Source: Parapristionchus giblindavisi
Taxonomy: Eukaryota > Nematoda > Chromadorea > Rhabditida > Diplogasteridae
Reading direction: 5' to 3'
DNA length: 64,000 nt
Assembly: GCA_943737045.1 (NCBI GenBank)
Contig: CALSFV010000055.1
Span: 186,001-250,000 of the forward strand
The translations under genes and the position numbers were made by a program. How positions within the stretch are numbered: the stretch's first letter is position 1; each line of letters begins with the position of its first letter. This document shows, piece after piece, positions 1 to 11,039 of this stretch. The notes under the pieces were generated by a model. It saw only the letters and a list, made by a program, of their open reading frames with translations, made no database searches and was not told the DNA's origin.

Positions 1-3000
1 CGAAGTATTCCTCATTGTCTTTCTCGAAGAACTTCTCAAGAGTGGGACGTTCCATGCGAGATTCCTCGTTAAAGTTCTCAACTTCCATCTTGATGACGTA
101 CTCCTTGGGGGTCTCTTCAGTCTTCTCGAAGGTAACCTCAACATTGTTCTCTCCGATGAGGAGGGCAGAAGGCAGACGCTCCATTCCACTCTCGAAGATG
201 TGTCCGTGAATGTGTCCGACAACGTTGATCTTCATTCCGGTGGCCTTCTCGAAGATGGTCTTGTCCATCTTGTGAACAAGGGTCTCGAGCTGTTCGACGT
301 AGATGGTCTTCTCCTTGGGCTCGACGTAGACGCGAGTCTCCTTGGGCCAGACACGGACAAAGGTGGTGGGACGAGTCTGAAGCTGAATGAGACGACGGTT
401 ATCCTTGGGAAGAGCGAGGGTAGACTTCATCTCCCACTTGTTCTCCCAGTTCATCTCGAGGGTCATGTCGACGGGCACGTTAGCCTGAGCAGAGTGAAGA
501 AGCTTGACTCCGAAGTTGACGATGGGAGAGACGAAGTCGACCTTGGTGATGTGGGTAGAGGAAACGGAGGGCTTGGCAGCGAGACGAAGACGGGCTCCAT
601 CAATGGTCTTTCCGTTCTTGGGGTCGAGCTCAACCTGGAGAAGTCCGTCCATCTTGACGATGGTGGGCATCTTGGAAGAGAAGACAAGAGGAGCTCCCAT
701 GGAGGTGACGATCATGCGGTTACGCTCATAGATGAAGGTAGAGAAGACAGTGTTGAAACGGAATCCCTTGGCAAGGATCTGCTCGAGCTCTCCGAGTTCG
801 ATGCGGCCATTGCGAAGGACAGTCTTGACTATATCGGGGATGACCTCCTCATCGATGGGAAGAAGAGCAAAGTCCATATCACGGTAACGGAAGTAGACAA
901 GGGCATGGGGATCCTGCTCAACCTGCTTGCGAGACTTGATGGAAAGCTTGTTGAAGAGTCCACGGAGAAGCTCGGCGGGACGGAAAGTAGAAGAAGATCT
1001 CTTTCCACGGACAAGAACCTCTTCAAGTCCATTCTCTTCGATCTTCTGGACGAGCTTGTAGATAACCTGGTCGATGTTGTTCTGAGAGAATCCAACTTGG
1101 GCGAGGTACTTGTTCCACTGTCCGGCGAAGGTAGTCTCGAGGGTAGTCATGAGCTCCTTGGGGAGGACGGAGTCGTTGGAGAAGAGGGCGGCCCAGTTGA
1201 GGGAAGCTCCAGTCTTGTACTCGTCAGAGTAGACGTTGTAGTGCTTGAAGCGAGAGTCGAACATCTTACGGGGCTGGACACGGGCGAGTCTGAGGGAAGA
1301 CTTGATGTCCTCAGCCATGCGCTTCTCACAGGGGATCTCGGAAGTGGAGAGCTGCTCGAGAGCAGAGTAGACGAAGGAGTGAACCTGATGGAGAGGCTCC
1401 TTCTCAAGTTGAGAAGTGATCTGGTCGATGACAACACGCTCGGGGATGGTCTGCATAATCTGGTGGAAGGCAGCAACACGGATCTCGGGCTGTTCACGGA
1501 TGTTCTTGAAGAGGGGCATCAAGATGGTGTGGATCTTACGGGGCATGACGGTACGGAGCTTGCGAAGAGCATCGATGGCCTGGATACGGACAGTCTTCTC
1601 TTCGGTCTCGTCCTTAATGATCTTCTCGAGAGGGAAGACAATAAGGTCCATTCCGGAGTTGGCGATGGTCTTGAGGGCAAGGATCTTCTCGTAGCGAGTC
1701 TCAGACTCGGTGAAGAGCTCGAACATGTCCTTGACGTACTTTTCCTTGAGGGAACGAGGGCACACCTTCTCCTCGGAGTCGAGGGCAAGACGGTCACGGT
1801 GCTCACCACACATACCGTTAACGATAGATCCCACGGTGAGCCAGCAAGACTGACGTTCCATAGGTTGGTTCTTCTGGTAATGGCAGAGAGAGACGAGAGA
1901 GTCGACGATCTTCTCAGAGGGGACACGGATGTTGGTAAGATGCTTGAAGATGATAGCAGCCTTGACGGGGGAGACCTCCTTCTTCTTCATCTTCTCAACG
2001 AGATGTTCGACAGTGTTGTAAGTTCCAGCGAGAGCGAGAGCGTCATTGAAGAGATCTCTCATCTGAACGCGAATCTTCTCATCGTGAGACTCAGACTCGA
2101 CGATTTCCTTGTTCATACGACGGATCTCGTCTTTGGTGGACATACGAAGAACACGGACAAGACGGGCCATTTCGTGGGTAGCAGAGAGTTCGACTCCCTT
2201 TTCTTCAGATTCCATCTTGACGATGAGAGACTTGATAAGACGAGAAGCCATCTCAGGCTTGTTCTTCATCTCGGGATAAGGAGAGTTACGGAGAAGAGAT
2301 TCCTCTCCGGTAGCGAGGAACTTCTCCTCGTTCTTCTCCCATTCAAGGTCATACACAATGGTTTCCTTCTTGTCAGACTTGGGGGCAGGGATGGTCTTTT
2401 CCTCCTTGGTGACTTGGATCAGACGAAGGTTTCCAGACATGACAGTGGTGAAGAAAGTCTCCTTCTCGTTAAGAGGAGCATAAGAGTAGACGGAACGGAG
2501 CTCAACTTCCTTAATAAGGAAACGAGATGAAGATCCAAGGATACGGTAGTTGAAGACGGTTGAAGATTCAATGTTACGTTCCTCTCCGGTGAACTTGTTC
2601 TCGCATGAGGGGCACTCATCTCCAAAACGGAAGTTGTAGCGCATACCGACACGGTTAGCACACTTCTCGAAGTTGATGGACTTGGTAACACGGAGTTCCT
2701 CAGTCTTCTTCTCTCCAGTGGGAAGCATAGTGTAGACTACATCACACTCTCCCTCGAGGGTACGCTGAATGATCCATTATTGATTGATTGATCATGGAGT
2801 GAGAAATTACTATTGAGAGAGTTTAGGATACATACCTCGGGGGCGGTGAAGACAGTCTTGGTCTCTTCAAGAGATTCACGCTGGTAACGAGTCTCATGGA
2901 GGTTCTTCTGGGAAAGGTTGACCTAAACATTTTATTGATTGAAATTTACTTGAATCATGTAATGTAGTCATAATAAACTTGCCTGGAGCATGTTAAGAAC

Positions 3001-3599
3001 AACACGCTTGATGTTGGTGGACCAGGCAAGATCCTCACGATCGAATTCAATCTCAGAGATGAGTCCATTCTCATAACGGAAACGGACGGGAAGACGAAGT
3101 TGACGGTGTTGTTCCTGAATGGAATGATTGGATTACTGTAATAATATAATATTTATTACCTCAGAGAGTTCGATTTCATCGAAGAGCTCGAAAGGCTGGA
3201 TGGTCTTAGGCTCAGTGATCTCCTTCTGAGCAGATCCAACACGAATCTTCTCAATACGAAGATGAGCAATTTCACTCTCGGGGAAAGTCAAAGAAACGAG
3301 AGTCTGAGAACGGGCAATGGACTGTTGGGAGCCAGGGACGGGAAGTCCATTGGCGATCTGCAATGGGTTACGGTAATGTGTTGTTACAGTATGGTTACGG
3401 TATTGTACATAATGATACGGTAATGATAGAGTACGGTAAGTGATAAAGTTACCTGGGCCTCGAGATTGTAACGGTACTCGAATCCAGTCTTGAAGGAATC
3501 GTACTTCTCAACTGAAGGAGAAGGCTCAGAGTTCCAACGAAGGGAATCCTTGGCCAAAGAGGCCGTGGCCACAAGAGCGCAGACTAGAAGAAGACGCAT
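1..3599 (-). CDS. vit: Vitellogenin, N-terminal part (runs off window)
   Basis: Yolk lipoprotein precursor, secreted from intestine and taken up by oocytes. Exons on the minus strand: 3599-3453, 3357-3160, 3114-2983, 2922-2836 and 2764-1 (continues outside); all junctions keep frame and give about 1,109 residues. Residues 1-16 (MRLLLVCALVATASLA) are a signal peptide. The rest reads as the vitellogenin N-terminal lipid-transport domain (EAQIANGLPVPGSQQSIA; NIKRVVLNMLQVNL; EGECDVVYT; a Cys pair DECPSCE). Codon use is strongly biased to AAG, GAG, CTC and GTC, as in highly expressed nematode genes, and this bias creates a 776-codon open frame on the opposite strand. Intron 3 has a GC donor (gcaagt). 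The family is usually about 1,600 residues, so roughly one third is missing beyond base 1. Which vit paralogue it is cannot be said. Confidence 0.95.
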
Positions 3600-3700
3600 C
3601 CTGATGGAATGGTGAAGACATCATGCAGTTGTATCCCTTTTATACTCATCGGACTGTCAATCTTCCTAATTCCCGCAGACCTGCCAATCATTGATTGATA
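3600..3700 (-). promoter_or_regulatory. Vitellogenin promoter: TATA box and VPE1 element
   Basis: Reading the minus strand, TATAAAAG lies at 3644-3637, about 38-45 nt upstream of the ATG. The heptamer TGTCAAT (vitellogenin promoter element 1 of Caenorhabditis) lies at 3655-3661 in plus orientation. A TGATAA GATA-type core occurs further upstream near 3848-3853. In C. elegans VPE1 plus GATA sites (bound by ELT-2) drive intestine-specific adult female expression; the same logic is inferred here from motif identity and spacing only. Confidence 0.7.
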
Positions 3701-4588
3701 GTGGTCATGCAAGGTAACATCTTCAGTTGAGAAAGAATGGATGATTTAGAGAGTACAGAGTGATAGAGTTGATCAGATAGATGAGAGTATGTAAAAATGA
3801 GAGAGTGAAGTTACTTTGTGATGGACATGTGGGGACATGAGAACGGATGATAAGAGGATTCTAATCTATCCCTTCAATCACATCCCTCATACCATGATCA
3901 CGCTTTAGATAGTGTATATTTGAAGATTTACCTGTCATTTTCTGAACTTCAGAAGGAATTTCGGAAGCTAGGGGTACCGTTATTTATCACAGCTAATCTC
4001 TCAGAACCAAACAAGTTCCTCCGGTTGTTTCATTAGAAACATGGCTGTGCGAAAAAAAATAATTTCGGAAAAATTTTGAAAATGTTTTCTTTCTAAAAAA
4101 ATGGAAAAATTAAAGAAAAAATGTTTTCTCTATCGAAAATATCAATTCGCTAAATTTCACTGTGGATACAAGAAAACGCAAGAAGGGTTAAATTGTAATT
4201 TTTATCTCCAAATTGTAAACTTAAGATGTCATAAAATTTTGAAATTTTGTGATTTTTTATTATGTAAAAGTATTTTTTTTAAATTTTTTGTAGACAATTT
4301 TTTTCGGGAAACTCAAAAAAAAAGACGAAAAATGCACAGTCCTGGAACTAGAAAACAATAAGTTTACAGAAACATTTTTCTATGCTAATTGGAGGATTTT
4401 TTTTTGCAACTATAGATTGTGTATCTATATCGATCGAACATGAATTAATATTTATCATCAAATGTGTCAATACATACAGTAAAAAATAGAGATCAATGAG
4501 AGGAATGAGAAGCTACTGTATATTGAATGGAACAAGACAACAGTCAACTATGATTCGGTCTCGATACGAAGACATGAGTTACGGAATC
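3701..4588. other. Intergenic region with AT-rich dispersed repeat
   Basis: Between the vitellogenin promoter and the 3' end of the ePHD gene. No gene seen. About 4050-4350 is an AT-rich stretch sharing patches (for example tcgaaaatatcaat.cgctaaa and aaaatgcaca) with 39560-39720 inside the intersectin-intron transposon, so it is probably an old copy of that repeat. An 86-codon frame here (4101-4361) is lysine/phenylalanine-rich low-complexity sequence and is not called as a gene. Confidence 0.45.
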
Positions 4589-6328
4589 TCATCGTGATTT
4601 TACTTTGACTGTTAATGATCGTTCGTCCATTTGTAGGAAATGTTTGAGAGCACAAGGATAATGGATGAATCTACTGTTGAAGGGAATAGAAGCGCCTGGT
4701 TGTTGACAATAGAAGCATGCCTGAATGAATTGTAAATATTAATGATTACAAATTCTAAAATCAATGATTTAACACGCAATTTTTGTAAGCATGAGACCAG
4801 GCAAAGATAATTATTCTTAGGAAATTTATTTTCAGTATGCTTCACTTTAGGTATATCAATTTATAATATTGGCGTTCATATCTTTTCACATTAAGAAGTT
4901 GCAGACTTCAGTTCGTTTTGGAACCCGAATTTTGTTTTGGGTACCGTATTTTTGAAAGTGAGTACCAACCATGGCCATGATATTATTAATACAAAAGACG
5001 AGCTAAAGCCATTTTTAAACATTTGTGCCTAACAACTCCCTAAAATCATGCGATATTGTTAGAATTATAAATCATGACCGTCAAAGGAAAATGGAATAAT
5101 TAAATTAATCGATAAATACAATGGTAAATGGTGGGTACCGTACCTGAGTCCAGAAGACATACATTTTTTCTTGTAAATTCGCCAGTTGATTAGCCTATAA
5201 ATTTTAAATTTTAAATCATTATACAGATCTAATGATCATAACGCATATTCCAAATTACGAAATAGGGGAGTGAGAATTGTTAGAAAACATCAAAGTGCAA
5301 AGACTAAAGATCAAAGATCAAGAATTGCAGATAAAAGATCAAAATGTTATCAAAAAACCAAAGAGCAACTGACATGCATGTGAATGTCCGGTGCCCATAG
5401 TGCACAATCTCCATGAAGCCAAATATCGATCGGAGTTGTGGTACCTCGAGCCATCTTAGATGAGATTACGGTATGACACGTCAATCAATATCTACAGTAT
5501 ACCTTAGGTGGTTTCTTGCATAGAAACTCTGGCCAAAGTCGTTCATCAGCATTGATATAATATGGACCGAATAGATCACCGAGTGAATCTTTACATGATC
5601 GATGAAGACAGAGCGCACATTTCCAGGCAGTTGGAATGACATCAGAACGAGTTTCGACCTGAAAACATAAAGTCCATCAATAAATCAATAAATAATGTTA
5701 GCTACTGTTGACTTCAAACTGGTATCGAAATAGTACGCGTATTATTCGCATGATTATAAAAATGAAACAATGAAAAAATGAGATTGAAATGAACCTGATA
5801 CATCCGATTGCATTGTAGTTCTTCAGCTCGATCAATCATATTGTCATGAGCATCGGGATTGACGATTTTGATGTGATTGGATTTGGTGTGCTGAAAAAAC
5901 AAGATATTGTACATGCAAAAAAATAGAAATGAAAAAAATCATACAAAAACAATTGTTAGATAGTAAGGAACCTTTATTACGGCTACCTCCTGAACCTTCT
6001 TGTTCTTAGCAAATCTCTGTTGAATTGACTTTGATATGACTTTGTTCTCTTCTGAAAAGATGCAAGAAATAAGAGGTTTAATCAAAGTAAGAGAAAACAA
6101 TGAAATATTGACTCAAACTTCCCGTTAATTTAATTTCTGTAAACAGAATTTTTTATAAAAGTACATACCGTGTTCATCATCATCAATCTTCCTTTTCTTA
6201 ATCTTCCTCTTCTTTCGTGCTGCAGGTTTCATAGGGCTTGGTTTTGCTGCCTCTTCTTCAGTTTTGACTTCGGTTTCCTCGACCTCTTCTTCCTCTTCCT
6301 TATTGAGATGCTGAGGCTTGGTACGCAT
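4589..6328 (-). CDS. Small TCF20/RAI1-type extended PHD (ePHD) zinc-finger protein
   Basis: Predicted nuclear chromatin-associated protein of 251 residues. Seven exons: 6328-6169, 6051-5972, 5890-5795, 5658-5503, 5454-5374, 5194-5144 and 4720-4589 (TGA); they sum to 756 nt with all phases matching. Residues 10-50 are an acidic run followed by a lysine/arginine-rich nuclear-localisation-like stretch (KKRKIKKRKIDDD). The remaining residues form one ePHD: CALC, then GDLFGPYY, WLHGDCALWAPDI, a LANLQEKM stretch matching the LYGLQEA position of TCF20, CFYCQQPGA, and HYPCA, so Cys/His zinc ligands occur in the order seen in vertebrate TCF20 and RAI1. The start follows tttcttcag|GG, a likely trans-splice acceptor. 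It is much shorter than TCF20 (about 2,000 residues). Histone or nucleosome binding is inferred from the family. It is transcribed away from the SOSS-B gene on the far side of the giant transposon. Confidence 0.85.
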
Positions 6329-6330
6329 CC

Positions 6331-6492
6331 CTGAAGAAAACAACAATTCATAATTCATTGATACAAAGATTAAATCGTATAAAACTAAACGCAATGGAGT
6401 TAAAACAAGAAAAATAAACTTTAAAAAATGGTTTTCAAAAGCTAAATGGCGGAACCGCTATTCAAAGCCGTAGAAAATACAAGTAAAGAAAC
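6331..6492. promoter_or_regulatory. Left half of a split divergent promoter region
   Basis: The start-proximal acceptor of the ePHD gene (6331-6333 on minus) and that of SOSS-B (23531-23536) would be only about 300 bp apart if the transposon 6493-23382 were removed: 162 bp here plus 138 bp at 23393-23530. The two genes therefore probably shared a head-to-head promoter that the element now divides. No TATA box or other core motif is evident in either half. Confidence 0.55.
6483..6492. repeat. 10-bp target site duplication of the giant element (copy 1)
   Basis: gtaaagaaac directly precedes the left terminus GGGTGTCCC; an identical gtaaagaaac at 23383-23392 directly follows the right terminus GGGACACCC. 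The next base on the right is also g, so the duplication could be counted as 10 or 11 bp. A 9-10 bp duplication is typical of Mutator-like elements. Confidence 0.9.
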
Positions 6493-7714
6493 GGGTGTCC
6501 CTAAATGACGGCCGCGGCCACGGCCACGGTCCGTCGGCCCATCTTTTATAAACTTTAGTTGATCTTTAGATTTATTTTTTTTCTATACATATACGTTATC
6601 ATTTTAGATTGATTAGCACCTTCCTCTCGTTTTGCTTGTCTCTTATTTGCACGTATCCTCAAATATAGCCGCGACTGAAAACAAAGAGAGTGAGAGTGAT
6701 AGAGATGGAGTGGTAGATCAGTCATATCGTCTCTCATACATCGATCGATGAATCGTCTTATGTCTCTTTCTCTGGCTGACTGTTCCCTGTCTTCTCCATC
6801 TGATTTTCCCGCCATTTTTAGTTATCATCACGTTTCACTATGCTTTTTGATGTTACTTTCGTAGTTAATTCGCCCTCTCCTACTTCTTTAAGTACACAAC
6901 TCTGTCTTTCCCTGCGTTCCAATCTCCCTCCATTACTCTACTTTTATCTGTTATCGAATGAATATATCTATAGCCTCGTCACCAATCAATTTTGGATTTG
7001 TCTTTGTTTATTTGCATATCTTATCATTGTTATTGTCTAGACCTTCTATTGTATTCCCATTTGCATATTATCCAAAATAATATTCATACTACGTGTCCTC
7101 ACTTTGTTTCCTTCATTTGCAGTTTTCGGTCATCCTTTCAATCTCTCCTTTTCAAAGCGCATCTATGTATGAATCTTCCGGCGTTCGTTTATCATCAGTC
7201 ATTCTACATTTCCATCTCTTTCTCCTCTATCTCTCTTTCATCCATTATCATGCCAATCGATCACTAGAGAAGAGAGTAGATCATCAATCGATAATGTCTA
7301 TGAGAGAGATGAAAGGAAGGGAAGTGAGCCTACCATCTTTTGTACGTCTATATTTTGATATATTTGATATATCTCTCTGTTTATCTTGCATTTCTCTCTC
7401 TTCTAACCGTCTCTCAACTTTATTCATATTCTTCTGCTCCGCATTTAATTATTATTTGGAGGCCGTATCCATGAAGCGTTACAAACAATTTCTCGATAAA
7501 CGTGACGTCACGATCGTAGACGTAAACGTTATGCCAACTTTTACGCCTTACTACATGGATATGGTCTCAGACGATGTGCGCAATGTGCCCTTCCCATCCT
7601 TAATTGTATTTACTACACTCTGACCACGACTGTCCTTTGGCAAACGAGACAATGTGGAGAGTGGTCTCAATTTGTTTGCATTATCATTTAAATAATTTCA
7701 AATCTGTTTCAGAG

Positions 7715-8370
7715 GTCGACACGACACCTATCGCCACCGCTGCGTAATCGACTAAGATGACGTCAATCTTGTTCTGATCCGTGCAAAGTATGTTGCTTGA
7801 CTTGGTTCTCTTCTCTGAAACATGACCTTTGACGGGAAGATCAAACCTTTCAATTTCTCATTTTACAGGCCGAATCGTCGTTCCTCATCGTGCAAGGTCG
7901 TCTAGAAGCCCATCGTCACTGCGTAGATGACATCAGATGCTGGACTGAGGGTCCTGAAGCTTCTTTGAAGGTACGACCCTTCCTTGGATTCTCTTTCCTG
8001 TTATGTTATTTTCAAGTCGCGAAAAGACGAAAAGTTTGTGGAGATTTTGCCTATCTTTTTTCAACAGAACTTCTGTTAGAATATACTTCACCTTCGTTAC
8101 TTCATTGTCTTTGCCTTTGCTAACGTCCCCTTCACTGCTCACTGATCTGTCTCGTTGACAGAAACCAAAGTTTTATACAAAGTGATCCTTCAGAAAGCTT
8201 AACTCGTTTAATCTCGTAATTTGCTGTTTTGCAGGGCGAACCGTCACTGTCGACAAACATCTTCGCAATCTCGTAGTCTTCGTCGATGATGATCTGCTCG
8301 ATGTGCTCTTCAGAAGTGGGACGCCGCCAAGCTCCGACGTCCGTCTTCTGCCGGCGTATTCCAGCACTGG
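7715..8370 (+). repeat. Three degenerate exon-like modules with splice-like borders
   Basis: Three short segments at about 7711-7787, 7870-7970 and 8235-8370 each follow a pyrimidine-rich ...cag, and the second ends before a gtacg donor-like site. They share a loosely conserved pattern (gtcgtctagaagcccatcg / gtcgacacgacacctatcg / gcgaaccgtcactgtcgac, followed by a tcgac..agatgac-like stretch). They are not open in a common frame (one has TAA, one TAG/TGA), so they look like decayed exons or a diverged repeat rather than a working gene. The same sequence, inverted, occurs in the right arm at about 17590-18250. I do not recognise the source. Confidence 0.35.
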
Positions 8371-8447
8371 CTGGAACTCGTTTTCCGAAAAAATAAAGAA
8401 TTTGGGGTTGTTAATGTTGAAATCAGTATCTAAGCCCGCGAAGTTAA

Positions 8448-8520
8448 ATGGGCGGGGTCAGCATCGCTATATAAATAAGGTTCGCAATAAATGGGCGGAG
8501 TCACGCATCGCTTTATAAGT
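8448..8520 (+). repeat. Tandem GC-box plus TATA-like duplication
   Basis: gggcgggGtcagcatcgct is followed by atataaata and, about 40 bp on, gggcggagtcacgcatcgct is followed by ttataagta. Each unit pairs a GGGCGG box with a TATA-like string at similar spacing. It could be a duplicated core promoter reading into the tRNA-like module at 8570, or simply a tandem repeat. The right arm has it inverted near 17450-17515. Confidence 0.4.
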
Positions 8521-8569
8521 ACTGGAGAGGATGAGTATATGTATTTCGTTCGATATGCCTTCTAATAGG

Positions 8570-8642
8570 GACCCATGGTCTAGTGGATAGTAGATCGAAC
8601 TGTCAATCCGATGGGTCCGACAGGGAAGTTCGTTCCCCCGAG
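8570..8642 (+). other. tRNA-Asp-like sequence in left arm
   Basis: tggtctagtggatag resembles a pol III A box, an anticodon-like loop CTGTCAA (GTC, Asp) is closed by an imperfect ATCGAA/TCCGAT stem, and agttcgttcccc resembles a B box/T arm. The acceptor stem is not convincing, so this is a tRNA-derived relic or SINE head, not a functional tRNA. An inverted copy lies in the right arm at about 17311-17390. Confidence 0.4.
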
Positions 8643-9292
8643 GAGGATTAGCAAAAGAAGACATCGCCCAACAGAACCCTTTTCTTTTTGCCATTTTTTT
8701 CTTGATGCATTTACACTCTCTCTATGTTAACGTGGAGTGTATGTCAGATGTCCCACAGAATGATCATGAATCGCAAACTAACTTTTTTCCCTAAAATTGT
8801 AAAAATATTCTATTCTAAAATGCTATTTATGTATTTGTATTGACTGCACTATCAATGACTTTCAATGTTTATTGATGCAGAAACAGAACGAGTGTATGCA
8901 AAATCAATAACGGACGATTACGGTAACAAGTCAAAGCTGAAAAAATTAAGCGTATAGCTCTTAAAATGTGACTATAGTATGTTAGAGATGTTCACAAAGT
9001 TGTTACTCTATTGCTGAAGTTTGATCTTTGTCCACAATTTTTCGATCAATGGGCGAAGATAATGGTTTTCGACAGTTTTCTTAGTTGTTGAATTTCGATT
9101 GTTATTTTCTGTTAAAAGAATATAGAATAAAAAAACTTGAAATGTGACGATTGTATTGATTACAACATGACTATAGTATTGATTACAAGATAGGAAGTCG
9201 TTTCGTTTCAGTGCTAGATCAGTGATAGAGTGGCGATAGGCGGTCAGTGATAGGCGCGAGTTTTTGAATTTGAAGGATAAATATATAGAAAA

Positions 9293-9356
9293 TTGCAAAC
9301 GGGAATCGAACCCGCGTGGCGCGGTTACAAGCGCTGACTACTAACCACTAGAGTGG
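9293..9356 (-). other. tRNA-like sequence (TGT loop) in left arm
   Basis: On the minus strand ctctagtggttag (A-box-like), a CTTGTAA loop flanked by short GCG/CGC pairing, and gcgggttcgattcccg (good B box/T arm). The right-arm copy is on the plus strand at about 14905-14972 and carries a 4-bp duplication in the D-arm region. The anticodon stem is weak, so a tRNA-Thr-derived relic is the best reading. The adjacent cccaccactcta matches the terminus of the hAT-like element inserted about 130 bp away. Confidence 0.4.
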
Positions 9357-11039
9357 TGGGGATAACTTCACTACAAAAAAAAACATTAAAATTTAAAAAT
9401 ATTTATTTTGATAAAATAAAGACTATTGGCTCAGATTTCGTATAGAAAAGTCAAAATATTTTCGAATGAAAAAAAAAAACTGATAATTATAATATCCTGC
9501 TAAATGACTTCAATAAATCACCAACAGTAGAAAAATCAGGATAATAATATTAAATAATAATAGATTTATGCGTTAGAAGGAGGATTAGATATAGTGAACA
9601 ATTGATGTAGTGATCAATAACATAAAATAAGATGTCACAACTTAGGTAGCAAAGAAATAACAATTATAAAACTTACAAGTTTGTATTTGCAGTCAAAATG
9701 GAATAAAGTTAATAGTCTGAAAATAATACGCATTGAAAAATTAAACCTAATATTAGCAATATTAAGTATACGGTAGCTGAAATTTCATTGAGATTATTGT
9801 AGTTATAGAATCCACAATCATACTCTTATTAAGCGTCAAATTGAAACATTACAATATCGCAAAAAATTGTTACATGAAGTCTTTATGATAAAGAGCGATC
9901 TTCTATACACTTCTCTGTAAATTACCCTAGCTTAAAGAAGGGGACCCATGAGATTTGGGGTGTGATATTTACAAGAAGAACGTGGGACATAGGACACTCT
10001 ATAAATGCAATGCTAGCTAATTAATTCTAATTTCAGCAAGTGTTCACTTTTTCGCTTCATGGGCCATAGTGCAGCCAGCCAACTGAATATTGTGAGTTCT
10101 TCCACTTGTTCATTTACGATCATAGTTATTTTGCTACCGATTAAATTGCATGCTAAGAAAAATAAAATTACTCATGAGCATTCGTTTCCTTGACCTCTAA
10201 CGAATGGTATTCCACTCATAGATCCATTCATACCTTCTGGCAGCTCCACTCCGATTGAGTGCTCTTGCAACGAGTGAAAAAAAAAGAATAAGCGTTTTTC
10301 TAAGCCATGTGTGAACGAAAATCGATAACTGATGTATCGTTGAAATCAGCTTAACAAAGTCTTTGAAATCACAATGCACAATTCGTATGGGATTATTAAT
10401 AGTCAGGCTAAATAGATTGAAACGGATGACGTATTGGAAGATTGTTATTAAAAATTCATACTTTTCAGTTGGCATGGAAAGAGCAAGATGTGAGGGAGTC
10501 AAGTTTATGACTTATAGTTAGAAGAATGTTCAGCATAATTCATTCAACGGATCAATGAATCAGAAGGATATTAAGAAGATGACCAGCTAAGAGGATTAAG
10601 TGATCTTTGATCACTAGTTTCTGCCTTTGATCTCTTTCTATGTTACAACAGTACTTTTTTATGTTATGTAATGATTATGGATTGTTATATGCCCCTCCAC
10701 TAATCTTTCAATGTATTCAGACCGATAAAACGAAACAAACTTTTGGTCCCCTAGTCCCTTTGAGATTTCACATTTACAAGCTCTAGATTAGTATGTAATG
10801 TAATAGTAACTTTGTTGAGTTAGTTATGCCATTTTATTATTGTTTATTAATTCGAATGTTTTCGTATCGTCCATAGTTGGATAAACAGTCATTTCACTAT
10901 AAAACACTATCTGAGAGAATTGAACAACTGAATATTTTTTTGGTATCGATGAAAAATGAATTTTTCTGTTTTATGTGTGATAATTACAGGCTCCATGAGT
11001 GAAGTACACTGGTACTTGGAAATTGCTTCCAATTGAAAA

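Noticed and set aside
200..2530. 776-codon open frame on the plus strand
   Set aside because: Exactly antisense to the large vitellogenin exon; it results from biased codon use, has no start context and resembles no family, while the minus frame is clearly vitellogenin.
5000..5055. Possible extra ePHD exon (GVVRHKCLKMALARLL)
   Set aside because: Joining 5194-5144 directly to 4720-4589 already supplies the expected CFYC/HYPC zinc ligands in phase; this segment ends in a stop and lacks ligand spacing.
6329..6394. Upstream extension of the first ePHD exon frame
   Set aside because: It starts at a TTG and crosses a good acceptor (tttcttcag) just before the ATG at 6328; the downstream ATG is the better start.
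7093..7623. 176-codon frame conserved in both arms of the giant element
   Set aside because: Conservation between arms is due to the palindrome, not selection; hydrophobic low-complexity start, no splice or start context, no family recognised.
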